The notes under the pieces were generated by a model. It was given only the letters and a program-made list of their open reading frames with translations. It was not told where the DNA came from and searched no databases. From an uncultured beta proteobacterium (GTDB taxonomy: Bacteria; Pseudomonadota; Gammaproteobacteria; Burkholderiales; Rhodocyclaceae): DNA of 64,000 bases. Shown in pieces: positions 27,476 to 39,557 of this stretch; the stretch's first letter is position 1; each line of letters begins with the position of its first letter. The DNA lies in the NCBI GenBank assembly GCA_903908065.1, contig CAIVQO010000090.1:62001-126000 (forward strand), given 5' to 3'. Both the position numbers and the translations under genes were made by a program.

Positions 27476-30400
27476 ATGGTGGGCAAGCGCGTACGCTGGC
27501 AGTCGCTGGCAACCCGGGTTACTCTCGGCACCCTGGTCATATTCGTGGTGGGCATCTGGTCGCTGACCATTTTTGCCACCCACAGGCTGCATGACGACAT
27601 GGAAACGTTGCTCGGCGAGCAGCAGTTTTCGATGGCTCGCTATGTCGGCGACATCGTCAACCAGGAACTCGAAGAGCGCTTGCAGGCGCTGGAAAGCGTC
27701 GCCGCCAAGATCACGCCGGCCATCCTGGCCGACGACAAGGCGATGCAGGCCTTCCTCGAACAGCGCGAAACCACGCAGAGCCTGTTCAATGCCGGCAACT
27801 TCGTTACCCGCCTCGACGGCAATCCGATTGCCGACGTGCCGGCTTCGGCAAAGCGGTTGGGCCTCAACGTCGCCCATCGGGACTACATGATCACCGCGCT
27901 CAAGGAGGGCAAGTCCGCCATCGGCAAGCCCGTCCTCGGCCGCAGCCTGAAGACGCCGGTGTTCTCCATCGTGGCGCCGATCAAGGATCCCGCCGGCAAG
28001 GTGATCGGCGCCCTGGTGGGCGTGATCGACCTCAACAAGCCGAGTTTCCTCAGCCGGGTGATGCGCGGCCAGTCGGAAAAGGCCGGTTACTACCTGTTGA
28101 TCGCGCCGCAACACGGACTGATCGTCAGCTCTACCAAACCTGAGCTAGTAATGAAGCCGATGGCCGCCCCCGGGGTCAATCGCCTGCTGGATCGCTTCAT
28201 CGCCGGCTACGAGGGGCCCGGTGTGACCGTAACCAGTGCCGGCGTCGAGGAAGTCGGCGCCGGTGTCAGGATTCCGGCGGCGGGCTGGCTCCTGGTACTC
28301 ACCCTGCCAACCCGCGATGCGTTTGCGGCTATCGACACAATGGAAAAGCGCATGCTGCTGGCGGCGGCCTTTTTCACTTTGCTGGCGGGCTTCCTGACCT
28401 GGGCCCTGCTCAAGCGGCAGCTTTCGCCCATGACGGTGGCCGCCGAGGCCCTGGCCAGGCGACGCGACCCCGACCAGCCCCAGGATCCGCTGCCTGTCGC
28501 GCGCGACGACGAGATCGGACAATTGATCGCCGCCTTCAATGGTTTGCTGACCACGCTCGCACACCGTGAAGCGGCGCTCAGGGAAAGCGAGTACCGCTGG
28601 AAGTTTGCCCTCGAGGGGGCGGGCGACGGCCTGTGGGACTGGGAAATCGCCACGGGCAAGGTATTCTTTTCGCGCCGCTGGAAGGAAATGCTCGGTTATG
28701 CCGAGGACGAGATCGGTACCGGGCCCGAAGAGTGGAAGGAGCGCATCCATGAAGACGACCGAATGGCGACCATGGCCGCCATGCAGGCCTGTTTCGACGG
28801 CCATGATGCGGTATATGTCAGCGAGCATCGCGTGCGCTGCAAGGATGGCCGCTACAAGTGGATCCTTGCCCGCGGCACGGTGGTCAGCCGCGACGAGGCG
28901 GGCATGCCGCTGCGCATGATCGGTACCCATGCCGACATCAGTGTGCGCAAGCGCGATGAAGCCGAGCTTGATCGCCATCGCGACCATCTTGAGGAGATGG
29001 TGGTCAACCGTACCGCCGAACTTGAGGAAGCGCGCCACAGGGCCGAGGTTGCCAACGAAGCCAAGAGCCGCTTCCTGGCCAACATGAGCCACGAGATTCG
29101 CACGCCGATGAACGCCATCATCGGCCTCAACCACCTCCTGCGGCGCGATCGACCGACGCCGCTGCAATCCGAACGCCTGGGCAAGATCGACGACGCAGCG
29201 GGGCATCTGATGGCGATCATCAACGATGTCCTCGACCTGTCGAAGATCGAGGCCGGCAAGCTGGAGCTGGAGCAAACCGACTTCGCCCTGCCCGGCCTGC
29301 TCGACCACGCCGCGTCGATGGTTTCCGCTGCGGCGCGCGCCAAGGGCCTGACGATAGAGATCGACGCCGCCGACGTGCCGGCCTGGCTGTGCGGCGACCC
29401 GACCCGCTTGCGCCAGGGGCTGGTCAACTATGCCGCGAACGCGGTGAAGTTCACCGACCGCGGTGTGGTGCGCATCGCCGTGAAGGTGCTGGCCGAGGAT
29501 GAGCGGGGCCTGCTGCTGCGGTTCGAAGTCAGTGATACCGGCATCGGCATTGCTGCCGACAAGCTCGCGGGCCTGTTCAATGCCTTCGAACAGGCGGATG
29601 TTTCGACCACCCGGAAATACGGCGGCACCGGCCTCGGCCTCGCCATCACGGCCCGCCTCGCGGCCTTGATGGGTGGCGAAGTCGGCGCCGAATCGACGCC
29701 GGGGAGCGGCAGCCGCTTCTGGTTCAGCGCCCGTCTGGCGCGCGGCCGGGGCGAGATGCCTCCGCAGGAGATGCTCGTCGGCGAGGAAACCGAAGTCACG
29801 CTGCGCCGCCGCCACGCCGGCGCCCGCCTGTTGCTGGCCGACGACAACCCGGTGAACTGCGAAGTGGCCCTGGATCTGCTCAGGGCCGTCGGGCTGGAGG
29901 CCGATATTGCGATGGATGGCCAGGAGGCGGTGCAAAAGGCGCGTGAAAACGACTATGCCCTGATCCTGATGGACCTGCAGATGCCGCAACTGGATGGCAT
30001 CGAGGCGACCCGCAGGATCCGCGCCATGCCCGACCGCCGGCATACGCCGATCCTGGCGATGACCGCGAATGCCTTCAGCGAAGACCGGCTGGCGTGCGTC
30101 GATGCCGGAATGAGCGATTTCGTGCCCAAGCCGGTCGATCCCGAAATCCTGTATGCCGTGTTGCTCAAGCACCTGCCAACTCCCGCAACTTCGCCTGAGC
30201 CGGTTTCCCAGGCACGTGAGGCCGTGCGCAACGAGCCGCCAGCGCAGGACGACCTGGCGCTCGAAACGATCACCGGGCTCGACGTCGCCCACGGGCTGAA
30301 GCTCCTGCGCGGACGGATCGACAGCTACCGACGCATGCTTGCCCTGTTTGCCAACAGCCATCGCGACGATGCGGCGCGCGTCGAGGCGGCAAGGGGCAGC

Positions 30401-30607
30401 GGCGACCTGGTCCAGATCAGGCGGGTTGCGCATTCGCTGAAAGGTTCCGCAGGGTCGATCGGGGCGATTAAACTCGCCGCGGCAGCGACGCGCCTCGACG
30501 CCGCCCTGCGTGATACCGGGAACGAACCGGCGATCGACGCGGAATGCGAGGCCCTGCTCGGGGAACTGGTACCCCTGATGACGCAACTGCTCCGCCTGGC
30601 GGGTTAG
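27476..30607 (+). CDS. Hybrid histidine kinase: Cache-HAMP-PAS-HisKA-HATPase-REC-HPt
   Basis: This 1043-aa membrane sensor has two membrane segments (about 15-35 and 285-310) flanking a periplasmic double-Cache-like domain that would bind a small ligand. HAMP, then a PAS_3-like PAS (about 375-490, [15 protein letters not shown]) follow. HisKA has His near 539 ([12 protein letters not shown]), then HATPase, a receiver with Asp near 833 and an HPt with His near 986 ([12 protein letters not shown]). The start is ATG 27476 with AGGAAGG upstream. It lacks an output domain, so an unlinked response regulator is expected. The next kinase begins 31 nt downstream. Confidence 0.9.
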   Translation: MVGKRVRWQSLATRVTLGTLVIFVVGIWSLTIFATHRLHDDMETLLGEQQFSMARYVGDIVNQELEERLQALESVAAKITPAILADDKAMQAFLEQRETTQSLFNAGNFVTRLDGNPIADVPASAKRLGLNVAHRDYMITALKEGKSAIGKPVLGRSLKTPVFSIVAPIKDPAGKVIGALVGVIDLNKPSFLSRVMRGQSEKAGYYLLIAPQHGLIVSSTKPELVMKPMAAPGVNRLLDRFIAGYEGPGVTVTSAGVEEVGAGVRIPAAGWLLVLTLPTRDAFAAIDTMEKRMLLAAAFFTLLAGFLTWALLKRQLSPMTVAAEALARRRDPDQPQDPLPVARDDEIGQLIAAFNGLLTTLAHREAALRESEYRWKFALEGAGDGLWDWEIATGKVFFSRRWKEMLGYAEDEIGTGPEEWKERIHEDDRMATMAAMQACFDGHDAVYVSEHRVRCKDGRYKWILARGTVVSRDEAGMPLRMIGTHADISVRKRDEAELDRHRDHLEEMVVNRTAELEEARHRAEVANEAKSRFLANMSHEIRTPMNAIIGLNHLLRRDRPTPLQSERLGKIDDAAGHLMAIINDVLDLSKIEAGKLELEQTDFALPGLLDHAASMVSAAARAKGLTIEIDAADVPAWLCGDPTRLRQGLVNYAANAVKFTDRGVVRIAVKVLAEDERGLLLRFEVSDTGIGIAADKLAGLFNAFEQADVSTTRKYGGTGLGLAITARLAALMGGEVGAESTPGSGSRFWFSARLARGRGEMPPQEMLVGEETEVTLRRRHAGARLLLADDNPVNCEVALDLLRAVGLEADIAMDGQEAVQKARENDYALILMDLQMPQLDGIEATRRIRAMPDRRHTPILAMTANAFSEDRLACVDAGMSDFVPKPVDPEILYAVLLKHLPTPATSPEPVSQAREAVRNEPPAQDDLALETITGLDVAHGLKLLRGRIDSYRRMLALFANSHRDDAARVEAARGSGDLVQIRRVAHSLKGSAGSIGAIKLAAAATRLDAALRDTGNEPAIDAECEALLGELVPLMTQLLRLAG

Positions 30608-30638
30608 CAGAGCGTCCGATGCCGAGACGAAGATACGC

Positions 30639-33638
30639 ATGACCATGAAGCCCGCCGCGCCGCCCGACCCCGACGATTCGATGACGAACGAATACGTCGC
30701 GCGTTTCATGCGCGCCACGGTCGGCGTCGGCATCGTCGCGGCGGTGATTTATTGCGTGGCGATCTTCATGCTGGTTCCCGAGCAATCCATGCGCTACGGT
30801 GGCCCCGTCGTCAGCATCCTGCTCCTGCTTGCGGTGCACGTAATGCTGAAGGCCGGGCGCCAGCGCCTGGCGGCCTTGACGTTGGCGTTCGGCATCTGGA
30901 TGGTGGCGACGGTGTTCGGCGTGGTGATTGCCGGCGCCACGACACCGATCTTGGCGATTTATCCGCTGATCGTGATGTTCATCGGCTGGACCTTCAGCCT
31001 CAACGCGGCGATCGGCTTCGCCGGCGCATCGGTGTTCTCCCTGGTCGCGATGGCGCTCGCCCATGGCATCGGCCTCCTGCCGCCACCGCCGAGTACCCCG
31101 CCGACGATGGTCGCCGTCGCCGAGTCAGTCGTGATCCTGGTTTCCGCGGTGCTGGTGATCTACGTTGTGCGCTCCAACCAGGCCCAGATGGCGCGCTTGC
31201 GCAACCTGGGCGATGCGGTTGCCGAGCGCGGCCGGGCGCTCGAGGAAAGCCGGGCCGAGCTGAACCGGGCTCAGGCCGTGGGCAAGATCGGCAGCTGGGT
31301 GTTCGACATCGACCGGGACCAGATGCGGCTTTCCGACGAGACTTGCCGCATCTTCGGCCTGCCGCCAGGAACCATCGGCACGCGCCAGACCTATCTTGCC
31401 CATACCCACGTCGATGACCGCTATTCCTTGGAGCGTGCCTGGGGCGCGGCGCTCCATGGCCAGCCCTTCGACCACGAACACCGCGTCCTGCTCGGCAACG
31501 AAGTGCGCTGGATCCGCCAGATTGCGGAATTCGAACTCGACCCAGACGGGCAGCTGCTGCGCGCCGTCGGCGTCACCCAGGACATCACCGAACGCAAACG
31601 GCAGGAAGCCGAGACCATCCAAGCGCGCAACCAGCTGCAAGCCACGCTGGACGCGATTCCCGATCTGATGTTCGAGCTCGATGCCGAAGGACGCTATTGC
31701 GACTTCCACTCGCCTCGCGTCGAACTGCTTGCCGTTTCGCCAGATCAACTGATCGGTCACACTGTCGCCGAGGTACTTCCCGCCGAGGCGGCCGCAGTCT
31801 GTCTCGACGCGCTGCGCGAGGCCGGTGAAAGAGGACACTCGGCCGGGCGCCAGTTCGCCCTGCCACTGCCGCAGGGCCAGCGCTGGTTTGAACTGTCGGT
31901 GGCTCGCAAACAGGTTGCCGAGGGCCAGATGTCCCGCTTCGTGGTGCTTTCGCGCGACATAACCGAGCGCAAAGAATTCGAACAGGCCTTGCAAGACCAC
32001 CAGGCAAGGCTGGAAACGGAAGTCGCCGCCCGCACCCGCGAGCTCGCCGCCGCGCGAGATGCGGCCGAGGCCGCAAGCCTGGCCAAGAGCGCCTTCCTGG
32101 CCAATGTCAGCCACGAGATCCGCACGCCGATGAATGCCATCGTCGGCCTCAGTTATCTCCTGCGCCGCGCGCCGCAGACACCCCAGCAGGCCGAGCGTCT
32201 GACCAAGATCGACGAGGCCGCGCAGCACCTGCTCGGCATCATCAACGACATCCTCGATGTTTCGCGCAGCGAAGCCGGGCTGCTGGTGCCGGAGCAGGAG
32301 GACTTCTCGCTGACCTCGCTGATGGATCAGCTGCGCGACCTGCTTGGCGAGGCGGCGCGGGCCAAGGGCATCGCGCTCGAGATCGATGTCGCCGGCGTGC
32401 CCTCCTGGCTGCGTGGCGACGCGGTGCGCCTGCGCCAGGCGCTGTTCAATTACGCCAGCAATGCCCTCAAGTTCACTAAGCAGGGCCGCATCGTCTTGCG
32501 CGCCCATTTGCTGGAAGAAGGCGGCGACGGCGTCCATCTCCGTTTCGACGTCGAAGATACCGGGATCGGCATCGCACCCGACATGCTGCCGCGCCTGTTC
32601 CGCCCCTTCGAGCAGGTCGATGGCTCGACCACCCGCCGTTATGGCGGCGCCGGCCTTGGCCTGGTGATCACGCGCCGCCTGGCAGAAATGATGGGCGGCG
32701 AAGTCGGCGCCGAGAGCACGCCGGGCGTCGGCAGCCGCTTCTGGTTCAGCGTCAGGCTGCAACGCGGCCACGGCCCCGTGCCGTCCAGCGAGCCCACCCT
32801 GCCGCCGGTCGATGCCGGCGTCCAGGTCGAGGCCGAGCTGCGCCGCCGCCATGCGGGCACCCGGCTGCTGGTGGCCGAGGACAATGACATCAATCGCGAG
32901 GTGGCGCTGGAACTGCTGGGCGCGCCGGGCTTCCGCGTCGATCTGGCCGAGGACGGCGCCGAGGCCGTGGCCAAGGCGAGCGAAACCGATTACGCCCTGA
33001 TCCTGATGGACCTGCAGATGCCGCGCATGGACGGCATCGAGGCGACCCGCGCGATTCGCGCCCTGCCAGGCTACGCCGAGGTGCCGATCCTGGCGATGAC
33101 CGCCAATGCCTACAGCGAAGACAGGCAGCAGTCCATCTCTGCAGGCATGAACGACTTCGTCGCCAAGCCGGTGAGCCCCGGGCAGCTGTATGCGACCCTG
33201 CTTCGCTGGCTGCCGGAAAACTCGACGCCTGGCGCGGCGCCGACGCCGGAGGTCGACGCGCCGGTCCAGGCGCCGCCGGCGGCCGACGCATCCGAACTGC
33301 CGGCCTTACCTGGTGTCGATATGGCCTATGGCCTGGGGCTGGTGCGGGGCAACGTCGTCACCTACCGCAAGCTGCTCGGCATGTTCGTCAAGAGCCACGG
33401 CGATGCCAGTGCGCGCATCAGGCAACTGCGCACCAGCGGCGATGCCGAGGGCGTGCGGCGCATCGCCCACGGCCTCAAGGGTGCCGCCGGTGCCCTCGGC
33501 GCCACCGAACTGGCGCAGGCAGCCACCGCGCTGGATGCCGCCTTGCGCAGCGGCCAGGTCGACGTGGACGCGCCCACCGCACGCCTGCTGTCCGAGCTGG
33601 ACCGAGTGATCGGCGGCTTGCAGCGCGCCATCGCCTGA
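30639..33638 (+). CDS. Membrane hybrid histidine kinase: TM-PAS-PAS-HisKA-HATPase-REC-HPt
   Basis: This 999-aa kinase is a close paralogue of the one at 23832. Shared stretches include RAQAVGxxGSW in the first [13 protein letters not shown] in the kinase and [10 protein letters not shown]-like text in the receiver. It has about six N-terminal membrane segments (30-180), two PAS domains, HisKA with His near 492, HATPase, a receiver with Asp near 791 and an HPt with His near 944 ([12 protein letters not shown]). Compared with its paralogue it gains a second PAS and the HPt. It probably shares a transcript with the kinase upstream. Confidence 0.9.
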   Translation: MTMKPAAPPDPDDSMTNEYVARFMRATVGVGIVAAVIYCVAIFMLVPEQSMRYGGPVVSILLLLAVHVMLKAGRQRLAALTLAFGIWMVATVFGVVIAGATTPILAIYPLIVMFIGWTFSLNAAIGFAGASVFSLVAMALAHGIGLLPPPPSTPPTMVAVAESVVILVSAVLVIYVVRSNQAQMARLRNLGDAVAERGRALEESRAELNRAQAVGKIGSWVFDIDRDQMRLSDETCRIFGLPPGTIGTRQTYLAHTHVDDRYSLERAWGAALHGQPFDHEHRVLLGNEVRWIRQIAEFELDPDGQLLRAVGVTQDITERKRQEAETIQARNQLQATLDAIPDLMFELDAEGRYCDFHSPRVELLAVSPDQLIGHTVAEVLPAEAAAVCLDALREAGERGHSAGRQFALPLPQGQRWFELSVARKQVAEGQMSRFVVLSRDITERKEFEQALQDHQARLETEVAARTRELAAARDAAEAASLAKSAFLANVSHEIRTPMNAIVGLSYLLRRAPQTPQQAERLTKIDEAAQHLLGIINDILDVSRSEAGLLVPEQEDFSLTSLMDQLRDLLGEAARAKGIALEIDVAGVPSWLRGDAVRLRQALFNYASNALKFTKQGRIVLRAHLLEEGGDGVHLRFDVEDTGIGIAPDMLPRLFRPFEQVDGSTTRRYGGAGLGLVITRRLAEMMGGEVGAESTPGVGSRFWFSVRLQRGHGPVPSSEPTLPPVDAGVQVEAELRRRHAGTRLLVAEDNDINREVALELLGAPGFRVDLAEDGAEAVAKASETDYALILMDLQMPRMDGIEATRAIRALPGYAEVPILAMTANAYSEDRQQSISAGMNDFVAKPVSPGQLYATLLRWLPENSTPGAAPTPEVDAPVQAPPAADASELPALPGVDMAYGLGLVRGNVVTYRKLLGMFVKSHGDASARIRQLRTSGDAEGVRRIAHGLKGAAGALGATELAQAATALDAALRSGQVDVDAPTARLLSELDRVIGGLQRAIA

Positions 33639-33702
33639 TCGCGACCATTCGTCGCCATTGACCGGTGACGGGGGCTCGGAGATACTCGCCCTTGCCACGA
33701 GC

Positions 33703-35718
33703 ATGTCATCGGAGCCGCTGAGCTTGGTCCCACCCAAGGAAACCCATCCCGCCGTTTCAGCCGCCATGCCGCGCCCTGCCAATGGCACGGTGGCCAGCCT
33801 GTCCGCCGGCGAGGTGCCGCTGCCGGATTTCGTCCGCCGCGATCCCGCCGGAGTTTTCGTGCAGCCTGACGTTCCGGGTCGGGCCGCACAGATGCAGCGC
33901 TTCGTCGATCGGGTGTTCGGCTCCGGTTCGTTGTTTGTCGGCCTCGACTACGACGCCATCGCCATGCTGCTGTACGGCGCCGAACTTCCCGCCGCCGAAC
34001 GCGGCAAGCCGGTGCGCATCGCCGACGGCATCGAGCCCTTCGACCCCGAAAGGCGCGAGCTGTACAAGAGCCCCAAGCCGGTCGACGGCGGTGCCCGGGT
34101 CGAGTACCTGTTCGCGCCGGTGTGGCTGGAGCGTACCGTCGAGGTGCCGATCTTCGGCGAGAACGACGAGAACGGCCAGCCCGTGCTCACCGGTTACGAG
34201 AAGCAATTGCGCCAGACACCGACGCGGCTGAACCTCGATGAGTTCGTCGCCGCGATGTGGCTCATGGGCGTGCGCAGCGGCATCGATGTCGGCGCCGTGC
34301 GCACGGCGATCGAATCGACGCAGGGCGAGCGGGTGGACATCGCCCGTCGCAGCGATCCGCAACCCGGTACCGACGCCACGGTGCGCGAGCAGACCCTGGC
34401 CCTGCATCGCGACGACTCACCGGCCATCCTGCCCAGCGGAAAGATCGACCTCGGCCAGTTCAAGAACCATTTCCCGCAAGTCGCCGACGGCACCCGCCTG
34501 CTGCAGAAAATGCCGCGCCGGCTTGGCCTGCCCGGGCGAGACATCGATGGCAGCGTGCTGGAACCCGAATTGCCGCGCGATTTCGAACTGGAAGACCTGG
34601 CCGGCCCCGGCACCCGCGTCGAGCGCAATGCCAAGGGCGAATTCCTGCTTGCCGCGCGCGATGGCTTCCTCAACATCGACAAGACATCGCAGCAGATTTC
34701 CGTCACCGAGAAGATCGTCAACCGCGAGGGCGTCAGCCAGCGCACCACGGGCAACCTGTTCCTGGTCGGCGAACACTACGAAGAGCACGGCGAGGTGCAG
34801 GAACACCGCAGTGTCGAAGGCCACCACATGAAGTTCCAGGCCGATGTCTTCGGCGGCATCGTCTCGCATGGCGGCGACCTGCACCTATGCGCCAATCTCG
34901 CCGGCGGCTCGGTGAAGAACCAGAACGGCAGCCTGCGCATCGACGGCCGGGTTTCCCGCGCCGTGATCGATACGCGCGGCTGCGAGGTGCAGGCCGGCTA
35001 TGTCGAGAGTTCCAGCATCGTCGCCGGCAAGCTGAAGCTGGGCCGCGCGATCGCCTGCGACATCGTGGCCGAGGAGGTCGAAATCGACGAGGCCATCGCC
35101 TGCAGCATCGCGGCGCGCCGCATCCACATCCAGCGCGCCGGTTCGCGACGCGAAGTCGATACGCTGGTGAGCCTCTGCCTGCCGGATTTCAGCGCGCTGG
35201 ACAAGCAGCGCGACGAGGCCCGGCAGGCCGTCGCCGAGTTGCAGGCGAAGCTCAAGGAACGCCAGGCCGGACTGGATGCGCTGCTGTCCCTGCCCGAACT
35301 GCGCAACTACCTGGCTGCCGAGCAACGCATCCGCGCCGGCGGCGTGGCGCTGTCGCCGACCCAGGAAGCCCAGTGGCGCCAGGCCACGCAACGCGTGGCA
35401 CGGCCGCTGCAGGAGATACAGCTGCAGCGCAAGCAGCTCGAAGGCGCACAGGCTGCGTTAGCGGAGCGCGAGGCGCAACTGGCGGCGCTCGATGCCCAAC
35501 GCGAGCAGGCCGGTTCCGGCACGGCCTGCGCCGTGGATCAGGTGGTCGGCAGCGTGGCCGTGCAGTCCATCGCCGTGGCGCCCGAACTGCCGGTGCTGGC
35601 CGAGGTCGAGATCAAGAAGCTGCGCCACGTGCTGCGCGATCCGCGGCTGGTGAAGAGCCGCCTGTTCCACGGCGAATCGGGCCGCTACGCCTGGACGCCG
35701 CCGGCGCAGGAGGCCTGA
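33703..35718 (+). CDS. FapA (DUF342) family protein
   Basis: This 671-aa cytoplasmic protein contains the FapA/DUF342 beta-repeat core (about 330-480, with GGIVSHGGDLHL and GRAIACDIVAEEVEIDEAIAC). A long helical, probably coiled-coil segment follows (about 500-600, rich in Gln, Glu, Ala). DUF342 proteins influence polar motility or cell-surface assembly in other bacteria, but no flagellar genes are near. The ATG at 33703 was chosen; a TTG at 33658 and an ATG at 33766 are alternatives, and none has a strong ribosome site. A repeat copy is read as DVGAVRTAI. Confidence 0.8.
   Translation: MSSEPLSLVPPKETHPAVSAAMPRPANGTVASLSAGEVPLPDFVRRDPAGVFVQPDVPGRAAQMQRFVDRVFGSGSLFVGLDYDAIAMLLYGAELPAAERGKPVRIADGIEPFDPERRELYKSPKPVDGGARVEYLFAPVWLERTVEVPIFGENDENGQPVLTGYEKQLRQTPTRLNLDEFVAAMWLMGVRSGIDVGAVRTAIESTQGERVDIARRSDPQPGTDATVREQTLALHRDDSPAILPSGKIDLGQFKNHFPQVADGTRLLQKMPRRLGLPGRDIDGSVLEPELPRDFELEDLAGPGTRVERNAKGEFLLAARDGFLNIDKTSQQISVTEKIVNREGVSQRTTGNLFLVGEHYEEHGEVQEHRSVEGHHMKFQADVFGGIVSHGGDLHLCANLAGGSVKNQNGSLRIDGRVSRAVIDTRGCEVQAGYVESSSIVAGKLKLGRAIACDIVAEEVEIDEAIACSIAARRIHIQRAGSRREVDTLVSLCLPDFSALDKQRDEARQAVAELQAKLKERQAGLDALLSLPELRNYLAAEQRIRAGGVALSPTQEAQWRQATQRVARPLQEIQLQRKQLEGAQAALAEREAQLAALDAQREQAGSGTACAVDQVVGSVAVQSIAVAPELPVLAEVEIKKLRHVLRDPRLVKSRLFHGESGRYAWTPPAQEA
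34288..34308 (+). repeat. Divergent dispersed GTCGGCGC repeat inside the FapA-like gene
   Basis: GTCGGCGCCGTGCGCACGGC plus G, followed by ATC. It is closest to the sirtuin copy, and both encode VGAVxTAI followed by an acidic residue, although the two proteins are unrelated. Confidence 0.5.
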
Positions 35719-35722
35719 GGCC

Positions 35723-35995
35723 ATGGCCAAGCCCGGCTACGGCATGATCTACGCCATTGTCATCATACTCGGCATCCTGGCGGTGGCGCTCTTCAATCGC
35801 ATGATGAATTCGGACGAGGCCGCCCCGGCGGCGCAGGTGGGCGCGCAGCGCAACGAAGCGGTGGCCCAGGCCGCTGACGCGCAGCCCGAGAAAGCCGACA
35901 AGCCGGCCGGCGCCGAGGATCGCGAGGCGGCGCCGGCGGCCAAGCCCAGGGCGAACAAGGCCGCCGCTGGCGGCGAGGAGGAGGAACGCAAATGA
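35723..35995 (+). CDS. Small membrane protein, unrecognised
   Basis: This 90-aa protein has one N-terminal membrane segment (IYAIVIILGILAVALF, about residues 9-24) and a long Ala/Glu/Lys-rich, probably disordered tail. It starts 4 nt after the FapA-like gene and its stop overlaps the following hydrolase gene (ATGA), so all three form an operon. I cannot assign a function. Confidence 0.72.
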   Translation: MAKPGYGMIYAIVIILGILAVALFNRMMNSDEAAPAAQVGAQRNEAVAQAADAQPEKADKPAGAEDREAAPAAKPRANKAAAGGEEEERK

Positions 35996-37110
35996 GTGCC
36001 GCCATCGAACGTCTCCTCGCCTACCAGATCGAGGCACGCCACACGCCGGGCGCGCTGGTTCATGTCGAGCGTGGCGGCATGTTGCTGGCGCGGGCAGCCG
36101 CCGGCCTGCTCGGTCCCGGCAGCCAGGAGGCGATGCACGATGACGCCCTGTTCCGCCTGGCTTCGCTGACCAAACCGGTGGTTAGCCTGGCGGCGCTGAT
36201 GCAGGTCGAGCAGGGCCTGCTCGAGCTCGATGCGCCGCTGGCCGGCTACCTGCCCGCGATGCGCGACCTGTGCCTGCTGGGCGGAGTGGCGCCGTCCCGG
36301 CCGCCGACGCTGCGCGACCTGCTGCGCCACACCTCGGGCTTCGCCTACGAAACCGAATTCCGTGAAGCTGCACAGCGCGAGATCGCGCTCAAGGACGACT
36401 TCGGCGCGCGCATGCCTTACGTCGCGGCCGATGACTTCCTCGCGCGGCTGGCGGTGCGGCCGCTGGCGGCGGAGCCGGGGCGTGCCTTCCGCTATGGCTA
36501 CTCCACCGACGTGCTGGGCCAGATAGTCGCTGCCGCCGATGGCGCGAGCCTCGGCGAGGTCTTGCGCCGGCGCATTTTCGAGCCGCTGGGCATGAGCCAG
36601 ACTGGCTTCGAGGTGCCCGCGGCCGAGCATGGCCGCCTGGCCGCCGCCTTCGCCGCCGACAGCGCTTGGCATGCGCGGGTGCCGGGCTACGGGCTGCGGC
36701 GCGAGGGCCGGCCGTGGATGGAATGTGGCGGTGCCGGGCTGGTGTCCACGCTCGACGACTTCGCCCGCTTCGCCCGGATGATCGCCCGTGGCGGTCGCCA
36801 CGGCGACACGCGACTGATTTCGGAATCACTGTTCGTCGAGATGACGCGCAACCAGCTGCCCGAGGATGTCGACGGGCCGCTGGGCTTTGCCGGCGCCGGC
36901 TTCGGCTTCGGCCTTGGATTTGCGGTGCGCCTCGATTACGGCGCGCCGGCCATGCCCTGCGCACCGGGCGAACTGACCTGGTCCGGCATCAGCGGTACGG
37001 CGCTGTTCGTGCATCCGGGCGAACAATGGTTCGCGCTCTGCTTTAGCAGCAATATGGCCTCGCGCATGATGGCGCGCATGGAATTCCGCCGCGCCGTGGC
37101 GCAGGTCTAA
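35992..37110 (+). CDS. Serine hydrolase, class C beta-lactamase-like
   Basis: This 372-aa member of the beta-lactamase/esterase family has the nucleophile motif S-x-x-K as SLTK (in RLASLTKPV, near residue 60) and a Tyr motif (YGYSTDVLG). Family members hydrolyse esters, amides or peptidoglycan peptides. No signal peptide is visible, so a cytoplasmic esterase is likelier than a true beta-lactamase. It is translationally coupled to the small membrane protein gene. Confidence 0.86.
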   Translation: MSAAIERLLAYQIEARHTPGALVHVERGGMLLARAAAGLLGPGSQEAMHDDALFRLASLTKPVVSLAALMQVEQGLLELDAPLAGYLPAMRDLCLLGGVAPSRPPTLRDLLRHTSGFAYETEFREAAQREIALKDDFGARMPYVAADDFLARLAVRPLAAEPGRAFRYGYSTDVLGQIVAAADGASLGEVLRRRIFEPLGMSQTGFEVPAAEHGRLAAAFAADSAWHARVPGYGLRREGRPWMECGGAGLVSTLDDFARFARMIARGGRHGDTRLISESLFVEMTRNQLPEDVDGPLGFAGAGFGFGLGFAVRLDYGAPAMPCAPGELTWSGISGTALFVHPGEQWFALCFSSNMASRMMARMEFRRAVAQV

Positions 37111-37146
37111 CGCCTTGCCCGGTTCCACGCTGCGGCGCTGACCGCT

Positions 37147-38289
37147 ATGGGCTTGCTGCGACTGATCCGGGCCCTGTTCCTGATGCTGGCGGGCACGCTG
37201 GTCGTGCTTGCCATTGGGCAAGGCCTGTTCCGCGCGGCCCAGGGCGAGAAAAGCATCCCCGTCGAGCCGTCGCCGACGCAGCCACGGCAGCATGTGATTG
37301 ACCGTACCGGGGCGCTTCCACCACACGACCTGCCGCGCTTCGAGCAATACCTCGGCAATATCCTGCGCGAATCGGGGATCGACCTGCGCATCGCCTTCGT
37401 GCCGGATACCGGCGGCAAAGCTGTCGAACAACTGGCCGCAGACATGATGGATCAGCTGGGCATCGGCGGGCGCGGCGAGCAGGAGCGCGGTGTGCTGTTG
37501 CTTTACGACCTCTCGGCCAGGCGCCTGAAAGTCGAAGTCGGTTACGGGCTGGAGGCCTGGTTTCCGGATGCCTTCGTCAGCTACCTGGTCGAGGATCATG
37601 CGCGCATGCATTTTTCCTCTGGCGAACCGTCACTGGGCCTGCGCCTGATGCTGCGCCTGTTGCAGCATAGGATTCGCGAGGCGGTCATCGGCAACGACTT
37701 CGACCCCCGGGTTCTGGAAAGGATGCGTCCGCTCACGCACCAGTCGGGCGGCGCAGGCGCCAGCAGGGTGGTTGCCATTGGCGATGGCGCTCGTCCGCGT
37801 CCGGCGGCAGCAGCGGTAAATTCACACGCCTTTCCCGCCGGTGAAACGCCGGCAGACACCTACTCGACCTATCTTGCTTGGCTGTCGCGCTGGCCGCTGA
37901 GCCCCGACGTGGACCTATTTACGCCGGAATCGCGCCGCTACATTGCTGCGCTGCCGCTCAGTCCCGCCTATTCCGAGTTCATACTGATGGGCGAGTACGG
38001 AAAGTCCTACCGCGTCGTTGAAAAAGATGGACTGGCGATGCTCTACTTCACCGGCACGCCCTTCGTCTCGCCGCACTTCCTGCGCCGCGTCGAAGATCGC
38101 TGGCAGATGGACATCGTCGCCGAGGTCGCCCACTCGCGCGAGCATGTCGGCGGCGAATACACCTGGGCCTGGCGAGGCGAAGGCGATGCCTTTACGACAG
38201 CCTTCGGCGACCGGCTGATGACGATCAAGGGCTACAAACGCATTGCCGACGGCGACAACCGCCCGCTGCGTATCCGCGGCGGCAAGTGA
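37147..38289 (+). CDS. TPM-domain membrane-anchored protein
   Basis: This 380-aa protein has an N-terminal membrane segment (LIRALFLMLAGTLVVLAIGQ) followed by a TPM domain (about 50-180, with VIDRTGALPPHDLPRF and GVLLLYDLSARRLKVEVGYGLE). TPM domains occur in proteins linked to photosystem II repair, phosphatase activity or membrane-protein complexes. The C-terminal 180 residues are not recognised. It begins 36 nt after the hydrolase gene. The 95 nt between it and metK, which is convergent, show no clear terminator. Confidence 0.8.
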   Translation: MGLLRLIRALFLMLAGTLVVLAIGQGLFRAAQGEKSIPVEPSPTQPRQHVIDRTGALPPHDLPRFEQYLGNILRESGIDLRIAFVPDTGGKAVEQLAADMMDQLGIGGRGEQERGVLLLYDLSARRLKVEVGYGLEAWFPDAFVSYLVEDHARMHFSSGEPSLGLRLMLRLLQHRIREAVIGNDFDPRVLERMRPLTHQSGGAGASRVVAIGDGARPRPAAAAVNSHAFPAGETPADTYSTYLAWLSRWPLSPDVDLFTPESRRYIAALPLSPAYSEFILMGEYGKSYRVVEKDGLAMLYFTGTPFVSPHFLRRVEDRWQMDIVAEVAHSREHVGGEYTWAWRGEGDAFTTAFGDRLMTIKGYKRIADGDNRPLRIRGGK

Positions 38290-38384
38290 GCTTGCCGGAG
38301 GCGCAGCCCGACCTTCGGCCTTCCGCGGCTCCGGCGACGGGTTGATGCCGTATGCGCACTCCCGAGAGCGCTGCGGCGCAGGGC

Positions 38385-39556
<1,172 letters not shown>

Positions 39557-39557
<1 letters not shown>

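Noticed and set aside
25522-32730. Extra copies of the dispersed repeat in the kinases (GTCGGCGCCGA near 25522, 29680 and 32700)
   Set aside because: They match only the first part and encode the VGAES(T)PG text of the conserved ATPase G2 region, so protein conservation explains them.
36800-36830. GGCGACACGCGAC inside the serine hydrolase gene as a repeat copy
   Set aside because: Only about ten bases match and the surrounding sequence does not follow the consensus.
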